Below are positions 34,327-43,041 of a stretch of 64,000 bases of DNA, piece after piece. Below the pieces are notes generated by a model. It was given only the letters and a program-made list of their open reading frames with translations, made no database searches and was not told where the DNA came from. Source of the DNA: Mycobacterium sp. E2733. GTDB taxonomy: Bacteria; Actinomycetota; Actinomycetes; Mycobacteriales; Mycobacteriaceae. The stretch's first letter is position 1, and every line of letters starts with the position of its first letter. The position numbers and the translations under genes were made by a program. The stretch spans positions 1 to 64,000 of the forward strand of contig NZ_LZJZ01000103.1 of assembly GCF_001667585.1 (NCBI RefSeq), given 5' to 3'.

Positions 34327-35664
34327 CTACAGCGACAGGTAGGTGCTCAGCTCGTACTGCGTCACATGGCTGCGGTAGTTCGCCCACTCCGTGCGCTTGT
34401 TCCGCAGGAAGAAGTCAAAAACGTGCTCCCCCAAGGTTTCTGCGACCAACTCCGAGGACTCCATGGCGCGCAGCGCGCTGTCCAGGCTGCTCGGCAGCTC
34501 GCGGTAGCCCATCGCGATCCGCTCCTCGGGCGTCAGGTCCCACACGTTGTCCTCGGCCTGCGGCCCCAGCACGTAGCCCTTCTCCACCCCACGCAGCCCG
34601 GCGGCCAGCAACACGGCGAACGTCAGGTACGGGTTGCAGGCCGAATCAGGGCTGCGCACCTCGATGCGCCGCGACGACGTCTTGTGCGGGGTGTACATCG
34701 GCACCCGCACCAGCGCCGACCGGTTGGCCGCACCCCACGACGCCGCGGTCGGCGCCTCACCGCCCTGCACCAGGCGCTTGTAGGAGTTGACCCACTGATT
34801 GGTGACCGCGCTGATCTCGGAGGCGTGCTCCAAGATGCCGGCGATGAAGGACTTGCCCACATCGGACAGCTGCAGCGGGTCGTCGGGGCTGTGGAACGCG
34901 TTGACGTCACCCTCGAACAGGCTCATGTGGGTGTGCATCGCCGAGCCGGGGTGTTGCCCGAACGGCTTGGGCATGAACGACGCCCGGGCGCCGTTCTCGA
35001 TCGCGACCTCCTTGATGACGTAGCGGAACGTCATCACGTTGTCGGCCATCGACAGCGCGTCGGCGAAACGCAGGTCGATCTCCTGCTGGCCGGGCGCGCC
35101 CTCGTGGTGGCTGAACTCCACCGAGATGCCCATGAATTCCAGCGACTCGATCGCGTGGCGGCGGAAGTTGGAGGCGGAGTCGTGCACCGCTTGGTCGAAG
35201 TAGCCGGCGTTGTCGACCGGGACGGGCACCGACCCGTCGTCCGGGCCCGGCTTGAGCAGGAAGAACTCGATCTCGGGGTGGACGTAGCAGGAGAACCCCA
35301 GGTCGTTGGCCTTCTGCAGCTGGCGGCGCAGCACGTGCCGCGGGTCCGCCCACGACGGCGAGCCGTCGGGCATGGTGATGTCGCAGAACATCCGCGCCGA
35401 GTGGTGGTGGCCGCCGGAGGCCCAGGGCAGCACCTGGAAGGTCGACGGGTCCGGGTTGGCCACGGTGTCGGATTCCGAGACCCGCGAGAAGCCCTCGATC
35501 GAGGATCCGTCGAAGCCGATGCCCTCTTCGAAGGCGCCTTCGAGTTCGGCTGGGGCGATGGCGACCGACTTGAGGAAACCGAGCACATCGGTGAACCACA
35601 GCCGAACAAAGCGGATATCCCGTTCCTCCAGGGTGCGGAGGACGAATTCCTTCTGGCGATCCAT
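34327..35664 (-). CDS. glnA2: glutamine synthetase GlnA2
   Basis: This second type-I glutamine synthetase (445 residues, MDRQKEFVLRTLEERDI) belongs to the short group that is not regulated by adenylylation. The tyrosine-containing KDLYELPPEE segment of GlnA1 is replaced by DNVWDLTPEERIAMG. Active-site elements FDGSSIEGF, HPEIEFFLL, HHEGAPGQQEIDLRF and NRSALVRVP are intact. ATG 35664 gives the conserved start; an upstream ATG at 35682 is in frame but adds unsupported residues. It matches Rv2222c and is followed by glnE. Confidence 0.95.
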   Translation of the reverse strand: MDRQKEFVLRTLEERDIRFVRLWFTDVLGFLKSVAIAPAELEGAFEEGIGFDGSSIEGFSRVSESDTVANPDPSTFQVLPWASGGHHHSARMFCDITMPDGSPSWADPRHVLRRQLQKANDLGFSCYVHPEIEFFLLKPGPDDGSVPVPVDNAGYFDQAVHDSASNFRRHAIESLEFMGISVEFSHHEGAPGQQEIDLRFADALSMADNVMTFRYVIKEVAIENGARASFMPKPFGQHPGSAMHTHMSLFEGDVNAFHSPDDPLQLSDVGKSFIAGILEHASEISAVTNQWVNSYKRLVQGGEAPTAASWGAANRSALVRVPMYTPHKTSSRRIEVRSPDSACNPYLTFAVLLAAGLRGVEKGYVLGPQAEDNVWDLTPEERIAMGYRELPSSLDSALRAMESSELVAETLGEHVFDFFLRNKRTEWANYRSHVTQYELSTYLSL

Positions 35665-35900
35665 AACCGAAACAGTAGGCAACAGCTGTTAATTCTGTGT
35701 TACCGAGCCGCTACCGGTGTGCGCTGACCAGGCACTACCGGGAGACACGCGAGCGGGATTTCGGGAACCCTATCCCCCACCTGTTCTATCGCTGTCCGCG
35801 TTTAGCCGGATGCCGAGCGGGTAGGCGTCTCCCGCGTGAAGCGCCTGTTGCAGCAGGACCCACATCGGCTGGCGAGGAAACCAACGACACGGAGGGCGCG

Positions 35901-36413
35901 ATGACCACCGAAGTCGAGCGGGCCAAAGAACCGGTCAGCGCCGTGTTGGCCGGGCCCTACGGGCATCCCTTCCATCCGATCCTGGTGACCGTGCCGATCG
36001 GCGCCTGGGTCAGCAGCCTGGTGTTCGACATCGCCTCACGCATCGTGGCAAGCCCCGGCTTCTTGGCCCAGGGCTCGGAATGGCTGATCGCGATCGGTGT
36101 CGTTGGCGCGCTGCTGGCGGCGATGATCGGGTTGCTGGATCTGCTGGCCATCCCCACCGGCACCCGGGCGTTCCGGGTCGCGCTGCTGCACATGACGCTC
36201 AACATCGCCATCGTCGTCGCCTACGCCGTGAACTTCGTCTGGCGCCACAGCAGCTCCGGCCACCCCGCCGCCGTCGGGCTGGGCCCGCTGGTGCTGTCGG
36301 CGGTCAGCCTTGCCCTGCTGATGGTGTCGGGATCCTTGGGCGGCATGTTGTCCTACCGCTACGGGGTCCGCGTCGCGCGCGAGGCCGACCAAACCGAAGC
36401 TTTCCGTTCCTGA
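35901..36413 (+). CDS. DUF2231 membrane protein
   Basis: The 170-residue protein begins MTTEVERAKEPVSAVLAGPYGHPFHPILVT; the GHPFHPILVT histidine motif and four membrane helices (about 28-50, 60-83, 93-112 and 125-147) are hallmarks of DUF2231. In some proteins of this family the fold is linked to haem or redox membrane enzymes, but no function is established. The ATG follows GGAGGGCGCG. It is 23 bases upstream of another small membrane protein gene, likely the same operon. I do not remember this pair between glnA2 and Rv2223c in M. tuberculosis. Confidence 0.82.
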   Translation: MTTEVERAKEPVSAVLAGPYGHPFHPILVTVPIGAWVSSLVFDIASRIVASPGFLAQGSEWLIAIGVVGALLAAMIGLLDLLAIPTGTRAFRVALLHMTLNIAIVVAYAVNFVWRHSSSGHPAAVGLGPLVLSAVSLALLMVSGSLGGMLSYRYGVRVAREADQTEAFRS

Positions 36414-36436
36414 TTCACACACAGGAAGTAACGATC

Positions 36437-36883
36437 ATGGGTATCGCAGCACTCGTTTTATGGATCCTGACCGCCGGCGGCGGCTTCTACCTACTGGCCC
36501 AGTGGGTCGGCGGCGGCGGGCATCGGCGCGCCAGCGCCACCAGGTTTCCGCCCGTACTCATCTTCGGGCATTTCCTGCTGGCGGCGGCCGGGCTGGTGCT
36601 CTGGATCATCTACCTGGCGGTAGCCAACCGCCCCGTCGGCTGGGTGGCCTTGATCTTGCTGGCATTGGCCGCGGTGGGCGGCTTGACCATGTTTGCGCGA
36701 TGGGTGCCCGGCTACCGCACGCGACAGGCCGCAGCCGTCAATAGCCAACAGGCGGCCGTCGGCTCCGGTGACAACCCGCCCGAGCGTTCCTTCCCGGTCG
36801 CCGTCGTGGGCGCCCACGGGGTGCTGGCGGTGACCACCCTCGTCCTCGTCGTGCTCACCATGGTCGGTATCGGAGCCGACTAG
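36437..36883 (+). CDS. small four-helix membrane protein, hypothetical
   Basis: The 148-residue product has four hydrophobic segments, at about 3-23, 38-58, 68-86 and 122-144, with a polar loop rich in Gln, Ala and Ser between the third and fourth. Histidines in FGHFLLAAAG and GAHGVLAVTT occupy comparable places in helices 2 and 4, which could mean a haem- or metal-binding pair. GGAAG precedes the ATG. I do not recognise the family. Its pairing with the DUF2231 gene, also with conserved histidines, suggests a joint membrane function. Confidence 0.7.
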   Translation: MGIAALVLWILTAGGGFYLLAQWVGGGGHRRASATRFPPVLIFGHFLLAAAGLVLWIIYLAVANRPVGWVALILLALAAVGGLTMFARWVPGYRTRQAAAVNSQQAAVGSGDNPPERSFPVAVVGAHGVLAVTTLVLVVLTMVGIGAD

Positions 36884-36895
36884 GGGCGCAGGCGG

Positions 36896-38458
36896 TCACG
36901 ACTTGCACCGGTAGGACGCGGGCGGCAACGTGCCCGCAACGAGATAGCGCATCACGGCCGCGTCCACACACTGGTCGCCGTTGAACACCGCGGTGTGCTG
37001 CGTCCCGTCGTAGGTGATCAACGGGCCGCCCAGCTGGCGCGCCAGGTTCACCCCGGCCTGATACGGGGTCGCCGGGTCGTGCGTGGTGGAGACCACCACC
37101 ACCTTGCCCGGCGCCGCGGGCGACGCGGCGTGCGGCGTCGACGTCGCCGGGACCGGCCACAGCGCGCACAGATCGCGGGGCGCGCTTCCGGTGAACTGCC
37201 CGTAGCTGAGGAAGGGGGCCGCTTGGCGGATGCGCTGATCGGCGGAAACCCAGCTCGCCGAATCCCTCGGCGCGGGCGCGTCGACGCACCGGATCGCGTT
37301 GAAGGCGTCCTGATCGTTGGTGTAGTGCCCGCTGCGGTCCCGGCCCTCGTAGTCGTCGGCGAGCAGCAACAGGTCGCCCGCGTCGGTGCCGCGCTGCAGC
37401 CCGAGCAGCCCGCTGGTCAGGTACTTCCAGTGCGCCGGGGTGTACAGCGCGTTGATGGTGCCGGTGGTGGCGTCGGCGTAGCTCAGGCCGCGGGGGTCCG
37501 ACGTGCGGCCCGGCTTGGCGACCAACGGGTCGACCAGCGCGTGGTAGCGGTTGATGAACTGGGCCGGGTCGGTGCCCAACGGGCAGCCCGCCGAGCGGGC
37601 GCAGTCGGCGGCGTAATCGTTGAAAGCGGTTTGGAATCCCGCCATCTGCTGGACGTTTTCGTCGACCGGGCCGACGGTCGGGTCGATCGCGCCGTCGAGC
37701 ACCATCGTCCGGACGTGGGCACCGAACTTCTCCAGGTACGCCGTGCCCAGTTCGGTGCCGTAGCTGTAACCGAGGTAGTTGATCTGATCATCGCCCAGCG
37801 CCTGACGGACCATGTCCATGTCGCGCGCCACGGATGCCGTGCCGACGTTGGCCAGAAACCCGCTCCCCATCCGGGAGACACACTGCTGGGCCAACTGCTG
37901 ATAGAGCTGTTCGATGTGGGCCACTCCGGCCGGGCTGTAGTCGACCATCGGCTCGCGCCGGTAGGCGTCGAACTCGGCGTCGTTGCGGCAGCGCAGCGTT
38001 GGGGTCGAGTGGCCCACCCCTCGCGGGTCAAAGCCGACCAGGTCGAAGTTCTGCCTTATGGGCGTGCCGTCCAGATCCGAGGCCATCCCGATCACCATGT
38101 CCACCGCGGACCCGCCGGGTCCACCCGGATTGACCAGCAGCGCGCCGATCCGTTGGCCGGTCGCCGGCACGCGGATCACCGCCAGCTTCGCTTGGCCGGC
38201 CCCCGGGTTGTCGTAGTCGACCGGGACCGAGACTGCGGTGCACTGCGCGGTAGTGACATCCTTTGTGTCCGTAGCGAATTGACCGCAGCTACCCCACGCC
38301 TGTGGCGTCGCGGCCGACGGCTTCGGCGCGGGGGTCTGCCCCGCACCGGCTTCCGGGGTGGCGCCGGCCGCCGGCAGTCCCAACGCCGATTGCCCGACCA
38401 ACAGCCCGAATGACAGCAGCGCCGAGCTCAATGATCTCAGGCGCGACATGGCTGTCAT
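36896..38458 (-). CDS. secreted alpha/beta hydrolase, tripeptidyl-aminopeptidase type (Rv2223c-like)
   Basis: The 520-residue protein has a signal peptide (about 1-33, ending near GLPAAGATPEA) and a proline-rich segment. It continues with an S33-type alpha/beta hydrolase fold: LLVNPGGPGGSAVD (oxyanion region), FDLVGFDPRGVGHS and the nucleophile elbow YLGYSYGTELG. A C-terminal cap ends with STTHDPATPYQAG and YDGTQHTAVFNGDQC, which supply the catalytic Asp and His. It is a paralogue of the next gene and lies 99 bases downstream of it. Unlike that protein it lacks a lipobox, so it should be freely exported. Start ATG 38458; a second ATG (MSRLRS) is three codons later. Confidence 0.9.
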   Translation of the reverse strand: MTAMSRLRSLSSALLSFGLLVGQSALGLPAAGATPEAGAGQTPAPKPSAATPQAWGSCGQFATDTKDVTTAQCTAVSVPVDYDNPGAGQAKLAVIRVPATGQRIGALLVNPGGPGGSAVDMVIGMASDLDGTPIRQNFDLVGFDPRGVGHSTPTLRCRNDAEFDAYRREPMVDYSPAGVAHIEQLYQQLAQQCVSRMGSGFLANVGTASVARDMDMVRQALGDDQINYLGYSYGTELGTAYLEKFGAHVRTMVLDGAIDPTVGPVDENVQQMAGFQTAFNDYAADCARSAGCPLGTDPAQFINRYHALVDPLVAKPGRTSDPRGLSYADATTGTINALYTPAHWKYLTSGLLGLQRGTDAGDLLLLADDYEGRDRSGHYTNDQDAFNAIRCVDAPAPRDSASWVSADQRIRQAAPFLSYGQFTGSAPRDLCALWPVPATSTPHAASPAAPGKVVVVSTTHDPATPYQAGVNLARQLGGPLITYDGTQHTAVFNGDQCVDAAVMRYLVAGTLPPASYRCKS

Positions 38459-38557
38459 CGTGTCAGCCCCGGGTACCCGAAGCGGCGCGAAACGGTCACG
38501 CCTTGGTCTCGTCTGGCGTGCCTCTGACGTGCGGCCGGCGTCAGACCTGTACGCGCA

Positions 38558-40114
38558 CTAGCACTTCGCGCCGCTGGGCGGCGTGGCGCCGCCGACCAGA
38601 TACGCCGTGACGTAGTTGTCGATGCAACCGTCGCCCTGGAACACCACCGTGTGCTGGGTTCCGTCGTAGGTCAGCAGCGAACTGCGCAGCTGGTTGGCCA
38701 GATCGACCCCGGCCTTGTACGGCGTCGCGGGATCATGGGTGGTCGACACGACCACGGTCGGCGCCAGGCCGGGCGCGGAGATGGTGTGCGGCTTGCTCGT
38801 TGGCGGCACCGGCCAGAACGCACAGGTGCCCAGGGGCGCGTCGCCGGTGAACGTGCCGTAGCTCATGAACGGCGCGATCTCGCGCGAGCGACGGTCTTCG
38901 TCAATCACCTTGGCCCGGTCGGTGATTGGTGGCTGGTCGACGCAGTTGATCGCCACCCGCGCGTCGGTGGCATTGGTGTAGTGACCGTGCGCGTCGCGGC
39001 GCATGTACATGTCGGCCAGGGCCAGCAGGGTGTCGCCGCGATGGTTGACCAGTTCGCTCAGCCCGTCGGTCAGGTGGTGCCACAACGTCGGCGAGTACAG
39101 CGCCATGATCGTCCCGACGATGGCGTCGCTATAGCTCAGTCCGCGTGGGTCGTTCGTGGGCGCGGGCCTGCCGACCATCGGGTTGTTGGGGTCGACCAGC
39201 GGGTCGACCAGGCTGTGGTAGACGTCGACGGCCTTGGCCGGGTCGGTGCCCAACGGGCAGCTCGATTGCTTCGCGCAATCGGTGGCGAAGTCGTTGAACG
39301 CGTCCTGAAAGCCCTTGGCTTGACGCAGGTCTGACTCGATGGGATCCGCGTTGGGGTCGACCGCGCCGTCGAGGATCATCGCCCGCACCTTGTCGGGATA
39401 GGCCTCGGCGTAGGCGGAGCCGATCCGGGTGCCGTAGGAATAGCCGAGGTACGTCAGCTTGTCGTCGCCCAGCGCCGCGCGGATCGCGTCCAGGTCCCTG
39501 GCGACGTTGACCGTGCCGACGTTGGCCAGAAAGTTCTTGCCCATCTTGTCGACGCAGCGGCCGACGAATTCCTTGGTTTCGTTCTCGATGTGGGCCACAC
39601 CGGCCGGGCTGTAGTCGACGTTCGGCTCCGTGCGCAGCCGGTCGTTGTCGGCGTCCGAGTTGCACCAGATGGACGGCCGCGACGATCCCACCCCGCGGGG
39701 GTCGAAGCCGACCAGGTCGAACCGTTCGCGGACCCGCTTCGGCAGCGATTGAACGACACCCAGGGCGGCCTCCATACCGGACTCGCCCGGACCGCCGGGG
39801 TTGATCACCAACGAACCGATCTTGTCCCCCGTCGCGGGAAACCGGATCATCGCCAGCGTCGCCACGTCACCGTCGAGGTGGTCGTAGTCGACCGGAACCG
39901 CGAGCTTGCCGCACAGTGCTCCGGCGGGAATCTTGACCTTTGGGTTCGCCGTCCGACAGGGGGTCCACTCCACGGCCTGCCCGAGCTTCGGCTCCGCCAG
40001 GAGGGCGCGGCCGTCGACGACGCGCACACAGCCCGCGAGAAGGAGCGCCACGGCAGCGACCGTTGTCCAAACCAGCAGCGTGCGCGCGATCTTGTCGCGG
40101 CGAGACAGACCCAT
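38558..40114 (-). CDS. caeA: cell-envelope serine protease Hip1/CaeA
   Basis: This matches Rv2224c, a cell-wall-associated protease that cleaves GroEL2 and affects host immune recognition. The 518-residue product begins MGLSRRDKIAR. It has a lipobox VALLLAGC with Cys29, so it is a probable lipoprotein. It has LVINPGGPGESG, FDLVGFDPRGVGSS and the catalytic Ser226 in YLGYSYGTRIG. The Asp and His lie in VSTTHDPATPYKAG and YDGTQHTVVFQGDGC. Length and motif spacing agree with the M. tuberculosis enzyme (Ser228/Asp463/His490 there). Confidence 0.94.
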   Translation of the reverse strand: MGLSRRDKIARTLLVWTTVAAVALLLAGCVRVVDGRALLAEPKLGQAVEWTPCRTANPKVKIPAGALCGKLAVPVDYDHLDGDVATLAMIRFPATGDKIGSLVINPGGPGESGMEAALGVVQSLPKRVRERFDLVGFDPRGVGSSRPSIWCNSDADNDRLRTEPNVDYSPAGVAHIENETKEFVGRCVDKMGKNFLANVGTVNVARDLDAIRAALGDDKLTYLGYSYGTRIGSAYAEAYPDKVRAMILDGAVDPNADPIESDLRQAKGFQDAFNDFATDCAKQSSCPLGTDPAKAVDVYHSLVDPLVDPNNPMVGRPAPTNDPRGLSYSDAIVGTIMALYSPTLWHHLTDGLSELVNHRGDTLLALADMYMRRDAHGHYTNATDARVAINCVDQPPITDRAKVIDEDRRSREIAPFMSYGTFTGDAPLGTCAFWPVPPTSKPHTISAPGLAPTVVVSTTHDPATPYKAGVDLANQLRSSLLTYDGTQHTVVFQGDGCIDNYVTAYLVGGATPPSGAKC

Positions 40115-40148
40115 GCCAACATATGCTGCCAGAGGAAACCTGAGATCC

Positions 40149-40580
40149 TCATGAGCGGCACCACCGGCGGTCACCGGGTGACAGCGAACAGTTCCTCCAT
40201 TCCCACCGCGAACTCGTCGGCCACCTCCCACAGGTCCGAGCACGAGGGCAGCCCATGCCGGTATGCAGGCTGGAGAACACGGCCGACATTTGGTTGCGGC
40301 CGGGGCCGGTCGGATTTGTCATGCCCGGAAACCCGCACCGACGCCACCAACGGCGAATCCGGCAAAGCAATTCGATCGGCCAGGAATTGGCGCAGCACAG
40401 CGGAAACCAACGCCATCACCACGTCTTCGACTTTGACCCCGAAACGGTTCTTCACCCTTTTGATGTCGGCGAGATTCAATTCTGCCTACGCGATGTTTCG
40501 GCGTTCGGTGATCCGGGCGTTGAACACGGTGGCCGGCGCGGCGAACGGCCGGGCCATCGCTTGGCCCTCGCGCCCCCGCC
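40149..40580 (-). pseudogene. decayed fragment of a wax ester synthase/diacylglycerol acyltransferase (Tgs-like)
   Basis: On the minus strand the frame reads MARPFAAPATVFNARITERR, then NIA, a TAG (about 40486), and continues in the same frame as AELNLADIKRVKNRFGVKVEDVV and LVASVRVS. These match the central part of Tgs proteins. After about 40310 similarity moves to another frame (GRNQMSAVFSSLHTGMG) and then back (DLWEVADEFAVGMEELFAV), so there are two further frameshifts. Only about 140 codons of a roughly 450-residue protein remain, and the HHxxxDG active-site region is absent. It is a dead remnant squeezed between caeA and panB, where M. tuberculosis has nothing comparable as I recall. Confidence 0.75.
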
Positions 40581-40724
40581 GCAGTGTGGCGGCCGTCACA
40601 TGGACGGTGCAACCGAAGAAAAGAAATGGCAGAATGGCACCGTCAGACGAACCCGGGGACCCGCCCAGGATTTTCCCAAACCTGAGGGCCACGAGGATCG
40701 ACCCGACCATCCATAGGGACAATG

Positions 40725-41570
40725 ATGTCTGAGCAAAACCTCTACGGCGCAGGCACGTCTGAGCACGCGCAGCCACTCACCAAAATCCGCACGCACCACC
40801 TGCAGAAAATGAAGGCCGAAGGGCACAAGTGGGCGATGCTCACGGCCTACGACTATTCGACCGCCCGGATCTTCGACGAGGCGGGCATTCCGGTCCTGCT
40901 GGTCGGCGACTCGGCCGCCAACGTCGTGTACGGCTACGACACCACGGTGCCGGTCTCGATCGACGAGATGATCCCGCTGGTGCGCGGCGTCGTGCGGGGC
41001 GCCCGTCACGCCCTGGTCGTCGCGGACCTGCCGTTCGGCAGCTACGAGGCGGGGCCTTCCGCGGCCCTGGCGTCGGCCACCCGATTCATGAAGGAGGGCG
41101 GCGCGCACGCCGTCAAGCTCGAGGGCGGCGAGCGGGTAGCCGAGCAGGTCGCCTGCCTGACCGCGGCGGGCATCCCCGTGATGGCGCACATCGGGTTCAC
41201 GCCCCAAAGCGTGAACAGCTTGGGCGGCTTCCGGGTGCAGGGCCGCGGCGACGCCGCGGAACAGACCGTCGCCGACGCGATCGCCGTCGCCGAAGCCGGC
41301 GCCTTCTCGGTCGTCATGGAGATGGTGCCGGCCGACCTGGCCACCCAGATCACCGGCAAGCTCACCATCCCGACCATCGGCATCGGGGCCGGCCCGAACT
41401 GCGACGGCCAGGTGCTGGTGTGGCAGGACATGGCCGGCGTCAGCAGTGGCAAGACCGCCCGCTTCGTCAAGCGGTTCGGCGACATCGGCGGGGAATTGCG
41501 CCGGGCCGCAATCCAATATGCGCAAGAAGTGGCCGAAGGGGTCTTCCCGGCCGACGAGCACTGCTTCTGA
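40725..41570 (+). CDS. panB: 3-methyl-2-oxobutanoate hydroxymethyltransferase
   Basis: PanB makes ketopantoate from 2-oxoisovalerate, using methylene-tetrahydrofolate, the first step of pantothenate and coenzyme A synthesis. The 281-residue product (MSEQNLYGAG) contains LTAYDYSTARIFDEAGI, the metal/substrate motif VGDSAANVVYGYDTT and DLPFGSYEAG. It also has VKLEGGERVAEQ with the catalytic Glu region, AHIGFTPQSVN and GIGAGPNCDGQVLVW. ATG 40722 is one codon upstream and equally possible. It matches Rv2225. The substrate links it to the branched-chain pathway that includes ilvE. Confidence 0.95.
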   Translation: MSEQNLYGAGTSEHAQPLTKIRTHHLQKMKAEGHKWAMLTAYDYSTARIFDEAGIPVLLVGDSAANVVYGYDTTVPVSIDEMIPLVRGVVRGARHALVVADLPFGSYEAGPSAALASATRFMKEGGAHAVKLEGGERVAEQVACLTAAGIPVMAHIGFTPQSVNSLGGFRVQGRGDAAEQTVADAIAVAEAGAFSVVMEMVPADLATQITGKLTIPTIGIGAGPNCDGQVLVWQDMAGVSSGKTARFVKRFGDIGGELRRAAIQYAQEVAEGVFPADEHCF

Positions 41571-41724
41571 CGGACGCGACCAGAGGTTTCCGCCCACCAC
41601 AACCCCACGAATCCTGTCAATTCCGAAACTCCTTGTGTGGCAGGCAGGTACGATCACTCTTGGATAAAGTCTCTACTCCGAGAGCAAGGGTGAACACATC
41701 GACCGGGGGATTTGCGGTGACTTC

Positions 41725-42912
41725 GTGCACCGTCGAACGGTGCTCAAGATTCCACTTCTACTGGCAGGAGGCGCTGCGCTGAGCCGAGCACCTCGCGCGG
41801 CCGCGCAACCCGCGCCTGGCACCTCGCCGCAGGGCAGCCGCTGGTCCCCCGAGCGCGCGAACCGTTGGTATCAGGCGCAGGGGTGGTTGGTCGGCGCGAA
41901 CTACATCACATCGAACGCGGTCAACCAACTCGAGATGTTTCAGGCCGACACGTTCGACCCCCGACGGATCGACACCGAGCTGGGCTGGGCCCACACCAAC
42001 GGCCTCAACGCGGTGCGCGTCTTCCTGCACGACCTGCTGTGGGAGCAGGGCCCTCGAGAGTTCCAAGTCCGCCTCGCCCAGTTCGTCGACATCGCGGCGC
42101 GCCACGACATCAAGCCGCTGTTCGTCTTGTTCGACTCCTGCTGGGATCCTCACCCCCAATCCGGTCCGCAGCGCCCGCCGCGGCCCGGCGTGCACAACTC
42201 GGGCTGGGTGCAGAGCCCGGGTGCGCAACGCCTGGGTGAACCCACCTACATCCCGACCCTGCGCGGCTACGTAACCGGGGTGCTGACTCAGTTCCGCACC
42301 GACGACCGCGTTTTGGGCTGGGACCTGTGGAACGAGCCCGACAACCCGTCGAAGTACTACCGCTCGGTCGAGCGGGCCGACAAGCTCGACCTGGTCGCCG
42401 ACCTGCTGCCGCAGGTGTTCGGCTGGGCTCGTTCGGTCGATCCATCCCAACCGCTGACGAGCGCCGTCTGGGACGGCGAGTGGGCGGACCCCGCCCGCCG
42501 CAGCACCATCACCGGCATTCAGCTGGACAACTCCGACGTGATCACCTTCCACTCCTATGACCCGCCCGCGCAGTTCGAGAGCCGCATCGCCGAGCTCACA
42601 CCCCTGGGGCGCCCGATCCTGTGCACCGAATACATGGCCCGGCCATTGGGCAGCACCGTCCAGGGTGTGCTGCCCATCGCGAAGCGCTACAACGTCGGCG
42701 CGTTCAACTGGGGGCTGGTCGCCGGGAAAACGCAGACCTTCTTTCCCTGGGATTCCTGGGAGCACCCCTACCCGGCTATGCCGGCTGAGTGGTTCCACGA
42801 CCTGCTCGCGCCCGACGGGCGGCCGTTCCGCGATTCCGAGATGCAGACCATCCGCGAGCTGGGCGGCCTGGCGATGCACCTCCGCGAAGATCCGCCACCG
42901 CCCCCGCCGTAG
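41725..42912 (+). CDS. secreted glycoside hydrolase (cellulase/mannanase-like, GH5-type fold)
   Basis: The 395-residue protein starts at GTG 41725 with a twin-arginine-type signal (MHRRTVLKIPLLLAGGAAL, cleavage near PRAAAQP), so export of a folded protein is likely. The body is a TIM barrel of the endoglucanase/beta-mannanase type. It has NAVRVFLHDLLWEQ, the acid/base motif GWDLWNEPDNPS (Glu in NEP), TFHSYD and the nucleophile candidate in ILCTEYMARP. The C-terminus is a polyproline tail. The polysaccharide target is not clear; mycobacterial homologues may act on envelope glycans. I do not recall it at this place in M. tuberculosis. Confidence 0.82.
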   Translation: MHRRTVLKIPLLLAGGAALSRAPRAAAQPAPGTSPQGSRWSPERANRWYQAQGWLVGANYITSNAVNQLEMFQADTFDPRRIDTELGWAHTNGLNAVRVFLHDLLWEQGPREFQVRLAQFVDIAARHDIKPLFVLFDSCWDPHPQSGPQRPPRPGVHNSGWVQSPGAQRLGEPTYIPTLRGYVTGVLTQFRTDDRVLGWDLWNEPDNPSKYYRSVERADKLDLVADLLPQVFGWARSVDPSQPLTSAVWDGEWADPARRSTITGIQLDNSDVITFHSYDPPAQFESRIAELTPLGRPILCTEYMARPLGSTVQGVLPIAKRYNVGAFNWGLVAGKTQTFFPWDSWEHPYPAMPAEWFHDLLAPDGRPFRDSEMQTIRELGGLAMHLREDPPPPPP

Positions 42913-43041
42913 CGCCGTAGGCCGGCGACAGCGCGCGGCCATCGCCGCCATCCGCGTCGCCGCGGTATGGCAGGCTATGAGAACCCAGCACACCGTCCAC
43001 GACGTTCGAGGCCGCGGCGACGCGCCGCAACGGAGCCGAAA

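Noticed and set aside
40149..40580. Two separate small genes in the caeA-panB space
   Set aside because: Both pieces align to one Tgs-type protein interrupted by a stop and frameshifts, so they are a pseudogene.
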